From Homarus americanus (Eukaryota; Arthropoda; Malacostraca; Decapoda; Nephropidae), in NCBI RefSeq assembly GCF_018991925.1, contig NW_024737042.1, forward strand, positions 14,509,200 through 14,573,199: a DNA stretch of 64,000 nt, written 5' to 3'. Made by a program: the position numbers and the translations under genes. Positions 48,541 through 62,827 of the stretch are shown piece by piece; the first letter of the stretch is position 1; every line of letters begins with the position of its first letter. A model generated the notes under the pieces. It did not search any database and was not told the DNA's origin. It saw only the letters and a list, made by a program, of their open reading frames with translations.

Positions 48541-50224
48541 GATTCAATCAAGGAACATAGTGACAAACACCGCCTTCAACAAACCTAAAGAACTGCTGAC
48601 AAAAACTATCCGATATAAAATCACTTTCTGTTGGTATCATTTTTTTATTAATGGTTGGGTTCTAATTCATTTTACTAAAGTTGTGTTCGTAATCAAACGC
48701 TAAAAGACTCAGTGCACGATGCTTAATAACTTGGCAGTTACTCACATGTTTTCCTTGTGCTTAATAGATTATGTTTACTAAAGTCACCATCAATAATATC
48801 GACGAATTAAGTAGCACAGAAAAGCAATTTACCGATCATAGACTGGGTGATGAAACAAGGCTCATTACCAAAGTGGCCCTTGAATTTGACACATAATTTC
48901 GTTGCACAAGGGGGGTTCTTTGACGAAAAACCTTTAGCGAAAAGCGGAATGGTTTCTCTTCAAACATGAAGCCAAAACGAATATTATGGGAAAGCTAAAA
49001 AGGCTTTTAAGCTTCTAATATCGGCCATCTGTACACACCGTATAATTAACAATTACGTATTTTTGAGGCTGAGCGTTCATAACGAAGCAGCAGAGGCAAA
49101 TATTGAGACACGAGGGATGATGTAACACTGTACCAAGAATCACACGTACACTACATGAGTAAACAATACATATAGGCCAAGTCTTAAGATAATACAACAG
49201 TGGAAAAGTATTAAAACTTCTACTCTGGTATGTGGTTAAAATATAAAGTTGGTCTAAACGAATTAATGTACCATTATTTGTATACCTATAATTCATGTAC
49301 ATTACATTGTTTGTATACCTGCAGTGTTTAAGTAAATCGTAAACTTGTACTGTCGATGTACTGTACATTGTGTACGTACCTTCAAATGTGTATATTCACG
49401 CCGAATCAATGTGAACTTGTATGACGATTTTGCTGAATAAATCAATCTCTTGTCAGTCTAACACGGTGGCAGGCGGCTGAAAAAAAAACAGCTAAGTCAA
49501 TCAAATGGATGGACAGACAGTAGAAAAAGGAAGAAGGGTGAGGCATGACAGGGCGGGTGAACATGTGTAGGCAGACACTTCCCTTGACTCACTTTTATTT
49601 TATTTCAGAGTTCAAAGATTCATATTTCCTCGGCGCTGTTCCAAATTATCTTATCTGCCAGGATTTTTTTCCCCCATATACAACGTTTTACCTGCGTTTT
49701 CAGCAACATTTAACTTCGGTTTTATTTACATAGCTTATTTCTCTGCATTTTTTTACTTGATAAAGTGTATCCGTGAAAACGTGAAACGATATCACATATT
49801 TCACTCAGCCTCACCCGTACACGAAACACAAAACATCCTAAAATCCTAAAGTAAACATTAATCTAATTAGCATAATGGAAGTTTTGGGTTTACGTTTAAT
49901 CTCTGGAAAAGTAATCACCTTAAAAATGGTTTGTTTTTGTGGTGCTCAACTGTGGCAGTGCTCGAGAAATTTCCTGGGTAACGAAGCATAAAGTTTCCTG
50001 TGAGCGTAATGGAGACATAAAGTATGTATCTGTGTTACGGTGGAGTGGTAACGCCCGAATATGAAACGTTTATGTCTACTTAAATATTCAGCCTTACGCT
50101 CCCTCCATACTACGATACGATAACTACGTAGTGAGTCCAGAACTTTTTTTTCACTCTTACACTTACGCACAACAGCTTATTCTGGAAATTTAAGAGTTGA
50201 TACTGATGCTATAATCCATAACTG
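48541..50224. other. Unassigned stretch
   Basis: AT-rich, unique-looking. A 117-codon minus frame at 49,015-49,368 has no recognised domain. No tandem repeat. Confidence 0.4.
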
Positions 50225-50300
50225 AGCTTCAACAACTAATGTCTTTATGCACGCATACTAGGCTAGATCTAGTCATCGACAATTAAAAATTAATAATTTT
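50225..50300 (+). repeat. Interspersed repeat family GCTTCAACAACTA, copy 3
   Basis: GCTTCAACAACTAATGTCTT and AGTCATCGACAATTAAA, aligned to copies 1 and 2. Confidence 0.6.
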
Positions 50301-51360
50301 CTCTCGTGTAGGCTTAAGTTCCCACTGAGTGATGCTTAAAGTTAAGAACCTTGGTGGTTGAATCACCAACAACAACAACAATCCTTTACATTTATAAGGA
50401 TTAATAAGAACAAAGATCTCAAAATTCTTCCTCGCTTTTTGTCTTAACCATCTGTTGCTATAAAAAATAATTAATGTTATTAGTAAAGTAGAAATAACAG
50501 CCACTGCATTATATAAACTATTGATACAGCAATTACTCATACACAAAGATTAACATAAATTACACAATGTCAAATAAATACTTCCCATTGAAATTGAAAC
50601 TGACAAAAATATAAACATCTACGAAAAACGAGACAGGAGCTACAATTTACATACTGTACAATAAAGTGATTATCGTTGCATTACAATGGTTATCCTTTTA
50701 CATGCTTTCTCTGATTTATTGTTAGAACCATTACTTATTTTTCGCGACTCACTTTATATGTGCTTATTTTACCTTTCACGATATTTATTTTACACGGTAG
50801 CTCTCTAACGTAGTTCTTATTTTCTGCGGTATTTATTTCATGACTTTACCTATTTTACGAGGTACTTCTTTTTCGGGCAGCTTATTTCATGTGTTACTAA
50901 TGCGGTATTTATTCTTTATCATTACCTATTTTACCCAGTAGATACTTAATTTACATCGTTCTTTATTTGCCGCTGTGCTCATTTTTCTGCTCGAGATACG
51001 CGTTTTTATATTCATTTTGTATACCTGTAATTCTGCTTTTCTTCAGTTAATTAATTTGCTGATATGTTTAAATGAATGTGTTATTCTGTTGTGTCTTTTT
51101 TCTTAACTATTATTAAGATTGATTGATTGGTTGTGGTAATTACACCCCTGGCGATTTAAGATAAATAAACAAACATGAAAGGGTATCATAAGTATTATAT
51201 TATTACACTTAAGATAAAGGCCAGAGATAAATAAAAACAGACAAACAGGAAGAAAAAACAGACAGTGAAACATAAACATGCAGTGTGGCGGCTATATTCC
51301 TCTTGGTAAGTGTATATTGCTCAATGAGATGTCATTACTTGCAGAAGGTCGCTCTTCTTC
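50301..51360. other. Unassigned stretch
   Basis: From 50,750 to 51,000 a loose series of TTATTTTAC / GGTATTTATT words recurs at 25-35 bp. This may be an old tandem repeat. No gene seen. Confidence 0.4.
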
Positions 51361-51468
51361 GATAAGATTTACCACATATATAAAAATAGTTGAGGATAAT
51401 ACAAATATTTACCGGATAAGATTTACCACATATATAAAAATAGTTGAGGATAATACAAATATTTACCG
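51361..51468 (+). repeat. Perfect 54-bp tandem duplication
   Basis: Two identical adjacent copies starting GATAAGATTTACCACATATA at 51,361 and 51,415. Confidence 0.95.
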
Positions 51469-51561
51469 GTATCCATTATAACAGGATGATATAGTCAGTG
51501 GATAATGATATTAGAATTGATATCTTGTTTCATTGCTGATGAGAGACGTGGCCTGAGAACT

Positions 51562-52179
51562 TGTAGTGGACTTCTCCCCTACAACTGCGTATCGGCATTC
51601 CAATGCGACACCAGATGTTACGGTAACCTAGCAACGGAACTAGAGACCGGCGACTTTCTCGGGTTTTCCCAACATGACTCATAGAGGACTCACAGCTGCT
51701 GGGTATATAAGCTCTGTCTCTCCATTGAGATTCATTCTAGCCTCTCTTCTACAACAAGCAACACCTCCTCCTCCGCCGCTGCCTGGCGGCCCTCGCCTCT
51801 CCTCCGCCTGCCTGGCGGTCCTCGCTCCCGCCAGCGAGCATGGCGACCCACCAGCTGTCCTTCTCTGAGCTTCCTCACCAACCAGCTCTCATTCTGGTCT
51901 CTCTTCTTGAACAAGCAACACCTCCTCCAGCAAGCTCCACGCTGTCAGCATTCATTCAACCAGGAGGCCAGCAACAGGCAACATCTTCTCTAACGAAGCT
52001 CCTGCACATCTACCTCCTTCAACACGCTACTCACCGAACGTCTCTACTGAGCAGCTCCTCACCACACGGCACCTCCAGCACCAGACTGTAAATCATATAA
52101 CTTATATTATACAAGAAAACCACCTTAGAGTTTCCATCCATCCTGAGTGCTAGACAACATTATACCACGAATTCCTACA
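51562..52179 (+). repeat. 5' LTR of the TRIM-like element
   Basis: 618 bp. TATATAA at 51,704 is a plausible core promoter. A segment with TCTCTTCT and AACAAGCAACACCTCCTCC occurs twice, 158 bp apart (about 51,733 and 51,891). An ATG in good context (51,840) opens an 83-codon frame that is kept in the other LTR. It is S/T/P/Q-rich with no domain and probably not coding. Confidence 0.9.
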
Positions 52180-52181
52180 AA

Positions 52182-52198
52182 TGGTGACTCCCGGAGAT
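52182..52198 (+). promoter_or_regulatory. Primer-binding site of the TRIM-like element
   Basis: TGGTGACTCCCGGAGAT, two bases inside the left LTR, the normal position for tRNA priming of reverse transcription. The matching tRNA was not identified. Confidence 0.75.
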
Positions 52199-52705
52199 TA
52201 GCACTCACACAGGATGGAGGAGACACTGATCATGCTCCCAGTCTTCAAGCAGACACCGGCTCCTCTTCCTGCCCCAAGCACCACATCCTGACGACTCAGT
52301 ACCTGCCGTGAGGGAAGCACACAACATTCATCGCCTCCACACACCCTCTTTTCTCCCTCAGGTACTCCCTGCTAATGTCCTGCACCCTGCTGCTGTCGTG
52401 GACCCAGCTGCTGTCACGAGCCCTAATCCGCTTCTGCTGACGCAGCCCCTGCTCCTGACCCAGGCCCACACACACCCCAGCAGGCGCATCTGACACCCTG
52501 TACCTGTCGTGAGGGAAGCACAACATTCATCGCCTCCACACACCCTTTTTCTCCCTTCTCCCACAGATAGTGTGTATCTAGACAGTTGTATTTCAGCGAT
52601 CGGCTCATTCACGCCATCGCCGTTGTCTCACATGAGGCATGCACCGCCCGGTCTGCCTCACATGTGCTAAGCAACTCTACAGACAACAAGTCTCCTACAC
52701 CGCCT
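52199..52705 (+). other. Non-coding interior of the TRIM-like element
   Basis: No protease, RT or integrase motif. A segment of about 60 bp recurs: TGAGGGAAGCAC, ACAACATTCATCGCCTCC and a pyrimidine tail, at 52,301-52,362 and again at 52,500-52,557, flanking proline/glutamine-coding-like DNA. Short frames on both strands are not credible genes. Confidence 0.7.
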
Positions 52706-52720
52706 GGAGGGAAGGGGGAG
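52706..52720 (+). promoter_or_regulatory. Polypurine tract of the TRIM-like element
   Basis: Fifteen purines in a row, three bases before the right LTR, where plus-strand DNA synthesis would start. Confidence 0.8.
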
Positions 52721-52723
52721 TAT

Positions 52724-53356
52724 TGTAGTGGACTTCTCCCCTACAACTGCGTATCCGCATTCCAATGCGACACCAGATGTTACGACACCAGATGTTACGG
52801 TAACCTAGCAACGGAACTAGAGACCGGCGACTTTCTCGGGTTTTCCCAACATGACTCATAGAGGACTCGCGGCTGCTGGGTATATAAGCTCTGTCTCTCC
52901 ATTGAGATTCATTCTAGCCTCTCTTCTACAACAAGCAACACCTCCTCCTCCGCCGCTGCCTGGCGGCCCTCGCCTCTCCTCCGCCTGCCTGGCGGTCCTC
53001 GCTCCCGCCAGCGAGCATGGCGACCCACCAGCTGTCCTTCTCTGAGCTTCCTCACCAACCAGCTCTCATTCTGGTCTCTCTTCTTGAACAAGCAACACCT
53101 CCTCCAGCAAGCTCCACGCTGTCAGCATTCATTCAACCAGGAGGCCAGCAACAGGCAACATCTTCTCTAACGAAGCTCCTGCACATCTACCTCCTTCAAC
53201 AAGCTACTCACAGAACGTCTCTACTGAGCAGCTCCTCACCACACTGCATCTCCAGCACCAGACTGTAAATCATATAACTTATATTATACAAGAAAACCAC
53301 CTTAGAGTTTCCATCCATCCTGAGTGCTAGACAACATTATACCACGAATTCCTACA
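52724..53356 (+). repeat. 3' LTR of the TRIM-like element
   Basis: 633 bp. It differs from the 5' LTR by 7 substitutions and a tandem duplication of GACACCAGATGTTAC (52,769-52,798). Confidence 0.9.
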
Positions 53357-53734
53357 AACTGATCTTAACGTTGCTATATGGCATCTGTGTATCTGTCAGA
53401 CTGATGTGACGCAAATCTTGTGTTTATATACATCCTTAGCCAACACTGGTTCAAAACAGTATAAAATTCAGCGCAGATACAGTATAAAGTCACTAAAAAA
53501 ATATATGAATCTCGCCTCGCACTTGAGACCTCCTCATCCATAGTTAACGAGTCACAAACTCAGTGAGGCATTCTCAGTCCAGCACCACTCTTCGCTTGTT
53601 GCAAGGCTTATCTTTCTTTTATTCGATTCACTTATTTCACCAGCTGGCCGTTAATGGTGTATTGATACAAGAAGCAATTGCTTAAATCACTAAATATTAC
53701 GGCGAGTTGGTGTAACTGCTGCAGGCCTAAGGTA
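53357..53734. other. Unassigned stretch
   Basis: Begins with the AACT target duplication. No other feature seen. Confidence 0.4.
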
Positions 53735-53925
53735 GGGATTCCCAAAGGTTTGCATGACAAAATGTTTCTCAACAGCTGATCATGAATTAATGTAAATGAT
53801 TATGTGGAGTCCCAGTACAATTTCAAAACTATTACATCCTCGTGTCGTAGCTTAAGTGAGCACTTTGATGGGTTCTGAGATCACTGGTTAGGGACAAAAT
53901 ACGAACCTTTGAGAATCTAGCCCGG
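53735..53925. repeat. Inverted pair of the ~90-bp satellite monomer
   Basis: GATTCCCAAAGGTTTGC at 53,737 and, inverted, TACGAACCTTTGAGAATC at 53,900-53,917, followed inward by a reverse-strand CTACGACACGAGGATG. The same words occur in order at 19.6, 21.4 and 22.1-22.5 kb. Confidence 0.5.
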
Positions 53926-54290
53926 ACCTTTGCCAACTCTCGTGAATGGTGTTGACTAAATTAAATCAAATGAAGATGAAGGAGACTGACACCTCTCCAT
54001 TTCCTGATATTCCCTGTTGGAATCCTTACATACATTCATTTTAAATTTCACAGAATTCATGCTCACTAGAGAGCAAAAACTTACAAAAATAATGTCGAAT
54101 GTCCACGATGCGGCTTCATATTGTAAACAAAATATTCTGAAGAGAGATTACGGACGTAAACCATTAATGCGGTAAACCAACCAACCAAACGTAGCTAAAA
54201 ACAATCTATAATGGTTAGTGGTATTTGTCTTCATAATGATTTAGGCTTGCAATATACTTGAGGTATATCATTGTTTATAAGAGTGATTCT
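53926..54290. other. Unassigned stretch
   Basis: Unique-looking DNA; nothing recognised. Confidence 0.4.
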
Positions 54291-56265
<1,975 letters not shown>

Positions 56266-56955
56266 ATACTGTACTACTACTACTTTGCTGTCACTCGGGA
56301 TCGAGTATGACGATCATCCAGCTATGATACAATGATATGAGTTATTAAGGATGTCATCTTCATTGGTGAGTTTTGGGGTGACTAAAGAGACCGATACGGG
56401 ACCATCAGAGTTGTTCACAGATGTTGCGCATGTGGAGGGCTACAACGAGTGCGGGAGGGGCGCTAGCAGCGTCTTTCCGGCGTTGGCGCTTGTCTGCCTC
56501 GGTTTACAGTTGGGCTAACTCGAAAGTATTGACACCTTCTCGTGTGGTGCTTCTCCAAGCGTTACGATGTGGAGTAATCGTCTCCCAGGTGAAGGGGTCG
56601 ATTTGGCACGTTTTCAGGTTTGTCTTAAGACTATCCTTATACCTCTTCAGTTGCCCGCCAGCGTTACGTTTACTATTCGTTAGGTGACTGTAAAGTAGCT
56701 GCTTTGGTAGGCTACTGTCGTCCATGAGGGTAACATGGCCAGTCCAGCGTAGTTGTTTATGAATAATGGTAGCCTCGATGCTCCTGTAGTTGGTGTCAGC
56801 AAGGGTACTGGCATTTGTTCTCTTGTCTTCCCAGCGAACTCGGAGGATGGAACGTAGACTACGTTGGTGAAAGTTTTCAAGTGCCTTGAGGTGCCTCCTG
56901 TATGTGACACATGTCCCGCTGCCAAATAGCAGGGTGGGGAGGACCACTGCCCGAT
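56266..56955 (-). mobile_element. RTE-clade LINE, copy 3 (5'-truncated, minus strand)
   Basis: Covers the end of RT and the C-terminal region, ending at the same GACAGCAAAGTAGTAGTAG tail as copy 2. The 5' truncation point abuts a (CA)n run. Confidence 0.88.
56504..56955 (-). pseudogene. RTE C-terminal coding segment, copy 3
   Basis: An uninterrupted frame of about 150 codons: AVVLPTLLFGSGTCVT, LKALENFHQRSLRSILRVRW, EDKRTNASTLADTNYRS, TIIHKQLRWTGHVT, LLYSHLTNSKRNAGGQLK and IDPFTWETITPHRNAWRST. It is the best preserved version of this region. It ends at a TAA (56,504) in the same place as in copy 2, followed on the minus strand by the same EADKRQRRKDAAS-like sequence and zinc-finger-like tail with a shared internal TGA. 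Too short to encode enzyme activity. Confidence 0.85.
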
Positions 56956-56990
56956 ACACACACACACACGCGCACACACACACACACACT
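56956..56990. repeat. (CA)n microsatellite
   Basis: CA run with a CGCG interruption, between RTE copy 3 and the next element. Confidence 0.93.
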
Positions 56991-56999
56991 TCATCCTTG

Positions 57000-57374
57000 A
57001 CCACCGACGGGTCAAGACGGGTCAGACGCACCTGGCGCTACTCAGCAGCAGCCACGTCAACTATTATGTTGGCTCAGACCAACTCCCTCCCCTGAACCCT
57101 CCTCCCCACCGGAATATCAACAAGTTTTCGCCAGAAGTTACTATTTCATTTGGGAAAGAAATGGAACCAGTGTTGAATAGTGGTGAACAGTGCTTAAGTC
57201 AGTGATAAACAACTCAGCAGTTACAGTTGAGTCTTACCCAAGCTAACCTTCACACAGTGAGGCCCCAGGTACCCAGTGATAATTCCCCTGAGACTCCACG
57301 ATAGAGAGGCCTGGGACCACACCTTACCCACTTGAGTGAGTGAAGTCCTGTGACAACAGACCACGTGTTGTCCC
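57000..57374 (+). other. Possible 5' part of the minisatellite-bearing element
   Basis: Moderate-GC, non-repetitive DNA between a (CA)n run and the segment shared with copy A. It may be the 5' module missing from copy A, but with no second copy in the window this is inference. No Pol III boxes or open frame recognised. Confidence 0.3.
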
Positions 57375-58141
<767 letters not shown>

Positions 58142-59065
58142 TGGAATTTTAACATTTGAAAGCTTTTATATAACGACATAATGTTACATACTGTATTTGC
58201 AAGCCATCGTCATCTCCATAATGGTAGCCTAATGCATTTTAAGGGTCAACAATATATTCAAAGTTTACAGTAGGTACAAGTACACGAAAAGTGATATCAA
58301 TTTACCTTATAATACAAAATCTTAAATAAGTTACAAAAGTAGGCATGTATTAAAATTTATTCTAGTTGTCATGTTACATAGGGTAAAGGAACCTTCGGTT
58401 TATAATCATCTCCAACACAAACTACATAATAGTGTAGTTTAATTATCTCTTCACTAGACTGCAGGTTGTCTCTGTCACGGCAATTCCTCTTCATCAGATA
58501 GAACTATGAACATTCAATTACGTCTCACATATACACTATTAACATATGCCTTAAAGTTTATAATGATTATATTTGACTTACTGTGTTACTTAAGTTCTGG
58601 AGAAGATATCTGGTCTCGAAGAGTAATATAAACCATGGTAATAAAAATGTCTCCTCCAGACACTGGCACTTTCTTGGTTGAACAGTGCAAGTGAACCGAC
58701 CTCTGAAAGGAAAGATCCAAGCTTTTGTTTATTTACTAACGGGTTTGCCCAGAGGGGAGTTGCTTAAATGGAGTTTGGACAAAAGAAAGCCTCCCTAAAA
58801 GCACATTGCAAGGGAGACTGGGTTAATTCTTTACCGTCAGCCAATTGTTCTTCCCTTTCTTTGCAGGAACAATAGTATCGGGCATTTTGTATACGGCCGG
58901 GGGGGCTTTCAGCATAATGTAATCTTTGCAGTATTTCAGTATACAGGTCCCCCATGTCAGGAAGCGCTTATGTTCCCCGAAAATATTTGCACGAACAAAT
59001 TGCAATTCAGTAAAGATGCAGATTGGGTAAACCTTTAGCTCAGCAGTCAGGGGCGTCAGTGATTG
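58142..59065. other. Unassigned stretch
   Basis: No tandem repeat, gene or transposon end recognised. Confidence 0.4.

Positions 59066-59143
<78 letters not shown>
59066..59143. repeat. (TA)n microsatellite
   Basis: Perfect TA run of about 78 bp. Confidence 0.97.
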
Positions 59144-59145
<2 letters not shown>

Positions 59146-59275
59146 CATGTAAATCCACAATGAAAACGTGGATAAGATAAATCTTGATAAAATCACACGG
59201 GAAAATGGAAACAACGGAGTACCTTAGCTTTCGTCTTAATTCAAGACATCTTCAGAGGCAACTGGATTACATGGA
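59144..59275. mobile_element. Possible end of a Penelope-like or SINE-like element
   Basis: TTTCATGTAAATCCACAATG, then AGCTTTCGTCTTAATTCAAG and ACATCTTCAGAGGCAAC. The pairing of a flanking TA run with an ATCCAC...AAGACATCTTCAGA segment resembles ends of Penelope-like elements in invertebrates, from memory and without a search. No hammerhead ribozyme core was found. Confidence 0.3.
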
Positions 59276-61487
59276 CAGAGAGAGGCAGTGTGTGTGTTGG
59301 ATTTTATATATTTTATCATCGTAATGCAGTCCATTGCTATTTACCTCACTTGACTCTCTCCAAACATCAAATAGATAAATGTGGCGTTAGAATTAGTTAA
59401 AATTTTCACCTAAACTTCTGTGTAGAAAGGAAGAATAATAAAGTTACAAATTAGCCAGTTACCAGTCACGCTTTCCTGGTCTCCTCACTGTATTCAATCT
59501 TCCTATATTAACTCGAGGTCTTCTAATAAAACAAAATATTCTCAAAGTTGTCCAATGTCACCAAAATATAATCAAAATGAGACTTGCCCTATGAGGTCTG
59601 ACTGATGCATGGGTAAATAATGTTTGTTGTCCTGCATGCTATGGATCACTGTGGAATTTGTATTCTTTTTAACAAGAAGGCGTTCAATTAATTAATCTCG
59701 GGGAAGTGGCTTGGATATCTGATATAGATGTTTTACAAACCAGTAATTTTCCAGGATCAAAGTATATAGTTGTGAAAGTCTCTTGATGTTTTAATTAGAA
59801 ATTGTCTTTGAGCTCCTACCCCTCCTCCCTCCTATTATGGCTACTGATGACATATTTCCTCATAAAATCCTCTTGATAAATTTGTGTTATATAGTTTCCA
59901 TCACTGTAGCAAAGCGGTAAAGGAATATGACATGAAACGCAATGGATCCTCGATAGATTATGACACCCATTGTTTGTCAGCGCCCGAAATAAGTGTTTCC
60001 GGTAAAATTTAATTAAGTCGTCAATGTAATTTCTATGTTAACTCCACGATATTCAAAAATTATTTGTCGCGCACATTTATTAATAGGGACACCTACAGCG
60101 TATCAACAAATATATAATTTCGTAAAACTTGTACAACAGGTTAAACAGATGGTATTTTTCTTAGACTGAAGGGTGTTAACGGACTAGACACATAACTAAT
60201 AGCATTTGTACCGAGTAAATAAAAGGCCTAGAGATAGCATCTATAATTTCGTCAATAATCATCATCAGTATAATCAAAACAATTTATGTTGTGTGACGTT
60301 TTAAGATTTCAGTCAGGACTGATTCTTAAGTCGTGTGATAACTTTCCTTCGTTATGTCCGAGGATGAGAGACCACATTAAGTTACGAGTGATGCTCATAC
60401 CAGTTCGTCACTATATTTTTCGTTCTCACACAGCCAGTTAAAGTGTAAAAATCGAGAATTAACAAACGGATCATTAAGAATTTAGGCCCAGTTAGTTACA
60501 GAAAATTGTCAGAATTTCAACCATTAAGATTAAGGAGTGTTGGAACCTCTCGCCCTAAGCTCAGCTGGGTTTTTAGGAGACTGCCCAAGGCAATGAAGAA
60601 AAATAGGTAAGACCAGATGCGGCCCGGTAGGCAAGCTAGTGCTATATGATGGGATCCAGAAGGCATGGTAATAACGCTTGTCCTCTTAGGTTATCACCCT
60701 TGAGGTCGTTCAAAAGACTGCTACCACCAATAACACAGGCCAGTGCTATACGAGAAGAAGCGGAAGTGAGTTTAAATACAATTTAGAAAATGTAAAGACA
60801 ATTATTGTCAAAAACTCAGAAAGGATCCCTAGTCATTATTATGACCTTTAATTATATCCTTGAAGGCGTGCATGTATATATTCTTTTTACTTAGTGATTG
60901 GTTTACTCGTGTACCCATATCAGGTTACTCTCCCAGTGGCCACCACAACGTGTAGCGGCGACAACGGGGAAAGGAAGTATATGATTTGTGAAGGATCCAC
61001 CATTGTTCTTGATAGTCATGTTGTCCAGGGCTGTATAGTATTAAAGTTCTGTACTGTTATTGTTTACCCGACCTGTGCTGACTGGCTGCTCCAGGGGTCT
61101 ACCAGCCTCTACATGAAGTTGCTGTGCTATTCTTGAATCCGTTCTGGTTGACGGGTTAGCGAGCTTGAATCATAGTCCTCTTGTGTTAGAGTCTGACACC
61201 TTGCAGTAGTTAGCGCTTACATTTGACATCCAGTTCTGAAGAGTCGTTAGTCCGTAGCCCTTATTATACTTGGATATATAAGGGGTATATCCAGGCGCTT
61301 TGTATTACACATATCCAAGAAACACTGATTTGTTTATTCACATGTCACCTGCGTATGAAAACGTTTGATTGGCTGAACTGGTGAATTGTATTAGCCTCTG
61401 TCACATTAATATTACATAAATATGGGCTAATGACATATATTCATTATATACATTCTATCACCCAGACTATTGAGCATTCAGCTACAT
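59276..61487. other. Unassigned stretch
   Basis: About 2.2 kb, mostly AT-rich. The 80-codon frame at 60,894-61,136 is unrecognised. No tandem repeats. Confidence 0.4.
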
Positions 61488-61572
61488 AAGCATTTGTTCT
61501 GCACACCTCCTAGGGTGGACAGCCCATAAACATTTGTTCTTACACACCTTCTCGGGTATACAGCCCATAAAT
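61488..61572 (+). repeat. Two-copy ~41-bp tandem repeat
   Basis: CATAAGCATTTGTTCTGCAC and CATAAACATTTGTTCTTACA start two adjacent units that both end in ACAGCC. Confidence 0.7.
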
Positions 61573-62757
61573 CTACAGACTCAACCTTCAGTGTGTTGGT
61601 AGGCTGTTTAGATAATGTCCGTGTTGAAGTGTAGGTTCCTTTCCAACCACCAGACTCAAGAGAGTACAGCCCAGTTCCCCCAGTTCACAGCCCGACATGA
61701 TACCCTAAAGTCGTGTCGTGAGACCAGCTCTCCAGGCTGTACCTCTCTCTAATTATATCAGCTAATTACAAGCTAATAGCTAATGCTCATTAGTCTGCCA
61801 ATACCAAATAATTGTACAGACATGACTACCCAATATAACTAGAAAATCACCACGTGTGTTTCCATTAAACCAAGGAACAACGAGTGAAGAGAACAGTACC
61901 TGTGTGTCTTGTTTAACTTACAAGCTAAGATAATTACAAGTACAACCAAGGACAGCTGTGACGATTTGAACTAACAACCAATCTACGACTGTATCAAAGG
62001 TGACATGCCGTGAGTTTACCTGATATCTCACTCAGCTGCATCAAAGGTACCAGCGACTAACCTACACTCATTCGGGCAAGTGTTAACAAGTGAGATAGTT
62101 TGATATCATACCACAGCTAAAACAGAATTACGTCATTGTTTGAAGCTGGCTGATTGGCTCAGAGGTCGTACAGTGCATCATAAGTCAACATGTCGCTCAA
62201 GAAATACTGTATAGTAAATTGCTACAACCACCAACATTCTCTCTCTCCCTCCCTCATCGTGCGCCTCTCATCTCCCATTCTTCTAGGTTCTCATTTTTCT
62301 TTGCACTCGTCCTGTCAACACACTTGTCACCTGCCCTCCTCCCCTCTTCTGTTTTTTCATCCATCGCCTCATACTCCCCCTTCTTTTTATTATTTCTCTT
62401 GCTTTTCTTTCGAATGTCTTCCTCCACACTTCTCGAGATTCTCTACTTTCTCGCCTTTTCAGTATTCCTTTTAGACACACCCACTCTCAGTCTCTCTCTT
62501 TCTCATATAATCAGTGTTTCAAGTCATCTCTCACCTGACCTGACCTCACCCTGCTAACAAGCGTGTTCCATGACGTGTACTCAAACTCCTCAACTTCGCC
62601 TCAAGATAATTATATGGTATAAGAGACAGCAGAAGACATAACTATATAGATTTACAACATATATCACATGCTTAATACTGTATCTCTTTTCTATTAAGCT
62701 CAGTAAACATAGTTTTACTTGTATCTAAGTAAGCAACATTTACATAATTCAACAAAA
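61573..62757. other. Unassigned stretch, partly pyrimidine-rich
   Basis: C/T-rich on the plus strand at 62,235-62,530. Serine/leucine-rich open frames there reflect composition. No gene supported. Confidence 0.45.
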
Positions 62758-62763
62758 CGCACA

Positions 62764-62825
<62 letters not shown>
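62758..62825. repeat. (CA)n microsatellite
   Basis: CA run of about 68 bp. Confidence 0.96.

Positions 62826-62827
<2 letters not shown>

Larger units (their letters stand above)
51562..53356 (+). mobile_element. Complete miniature LTR retrotransposon (TRIM-like)
   Basis: Two LTRs (51,562-52,179 and 52,724-53,356) begin TGTAGTGGAC and end ATTCCTACA. They are flanked by the direct repeat AACT (51,558-51,561 and 53,357-53,360). After the left LTR comes the primer-binding site TGGTGACTCCCGGAGAT (52,182), whose complement ends in CCA like a tRNA. Before the right LTR comes the polypurine tract GGAGGGAAGGGGGAG (52,706). The internal part is only 544 bp with no gag or pol, so the element needs enzymes from a full relative. 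The LTRs differ by 7 substitutions in 618 bp plus one 15-bp duplication, so the insertion is fairly recent. Confidence 0.9.

Noticed and set aside
51660..52091. Host genes of 64 and 83 codons starting at ATGs in good context, each present twice
   Set aside because: Both copies lie in the two LTRs of the TRIM-like element; no domain, no exon structure, composition is low-complexity S/P/Q/T.
59144..59900. Hammerhead ribozyme of a Penelope-like element
   Set aside because: A CTGATGA word occurs near 59,844 but no paired GAAA and stems were found around it. Other CTGATGA words in the window also lack the rest of the core.
61488..61572. Attachment or target-site duplication
   Set aside because: The two units are adjacent and about 41 bp long, so a simple tandem duplication explains them.
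62155..62185. Second Pol III A box (TGGCTCAGAGG)
   Set aside because: No B box at tRNA-like distance downstream.
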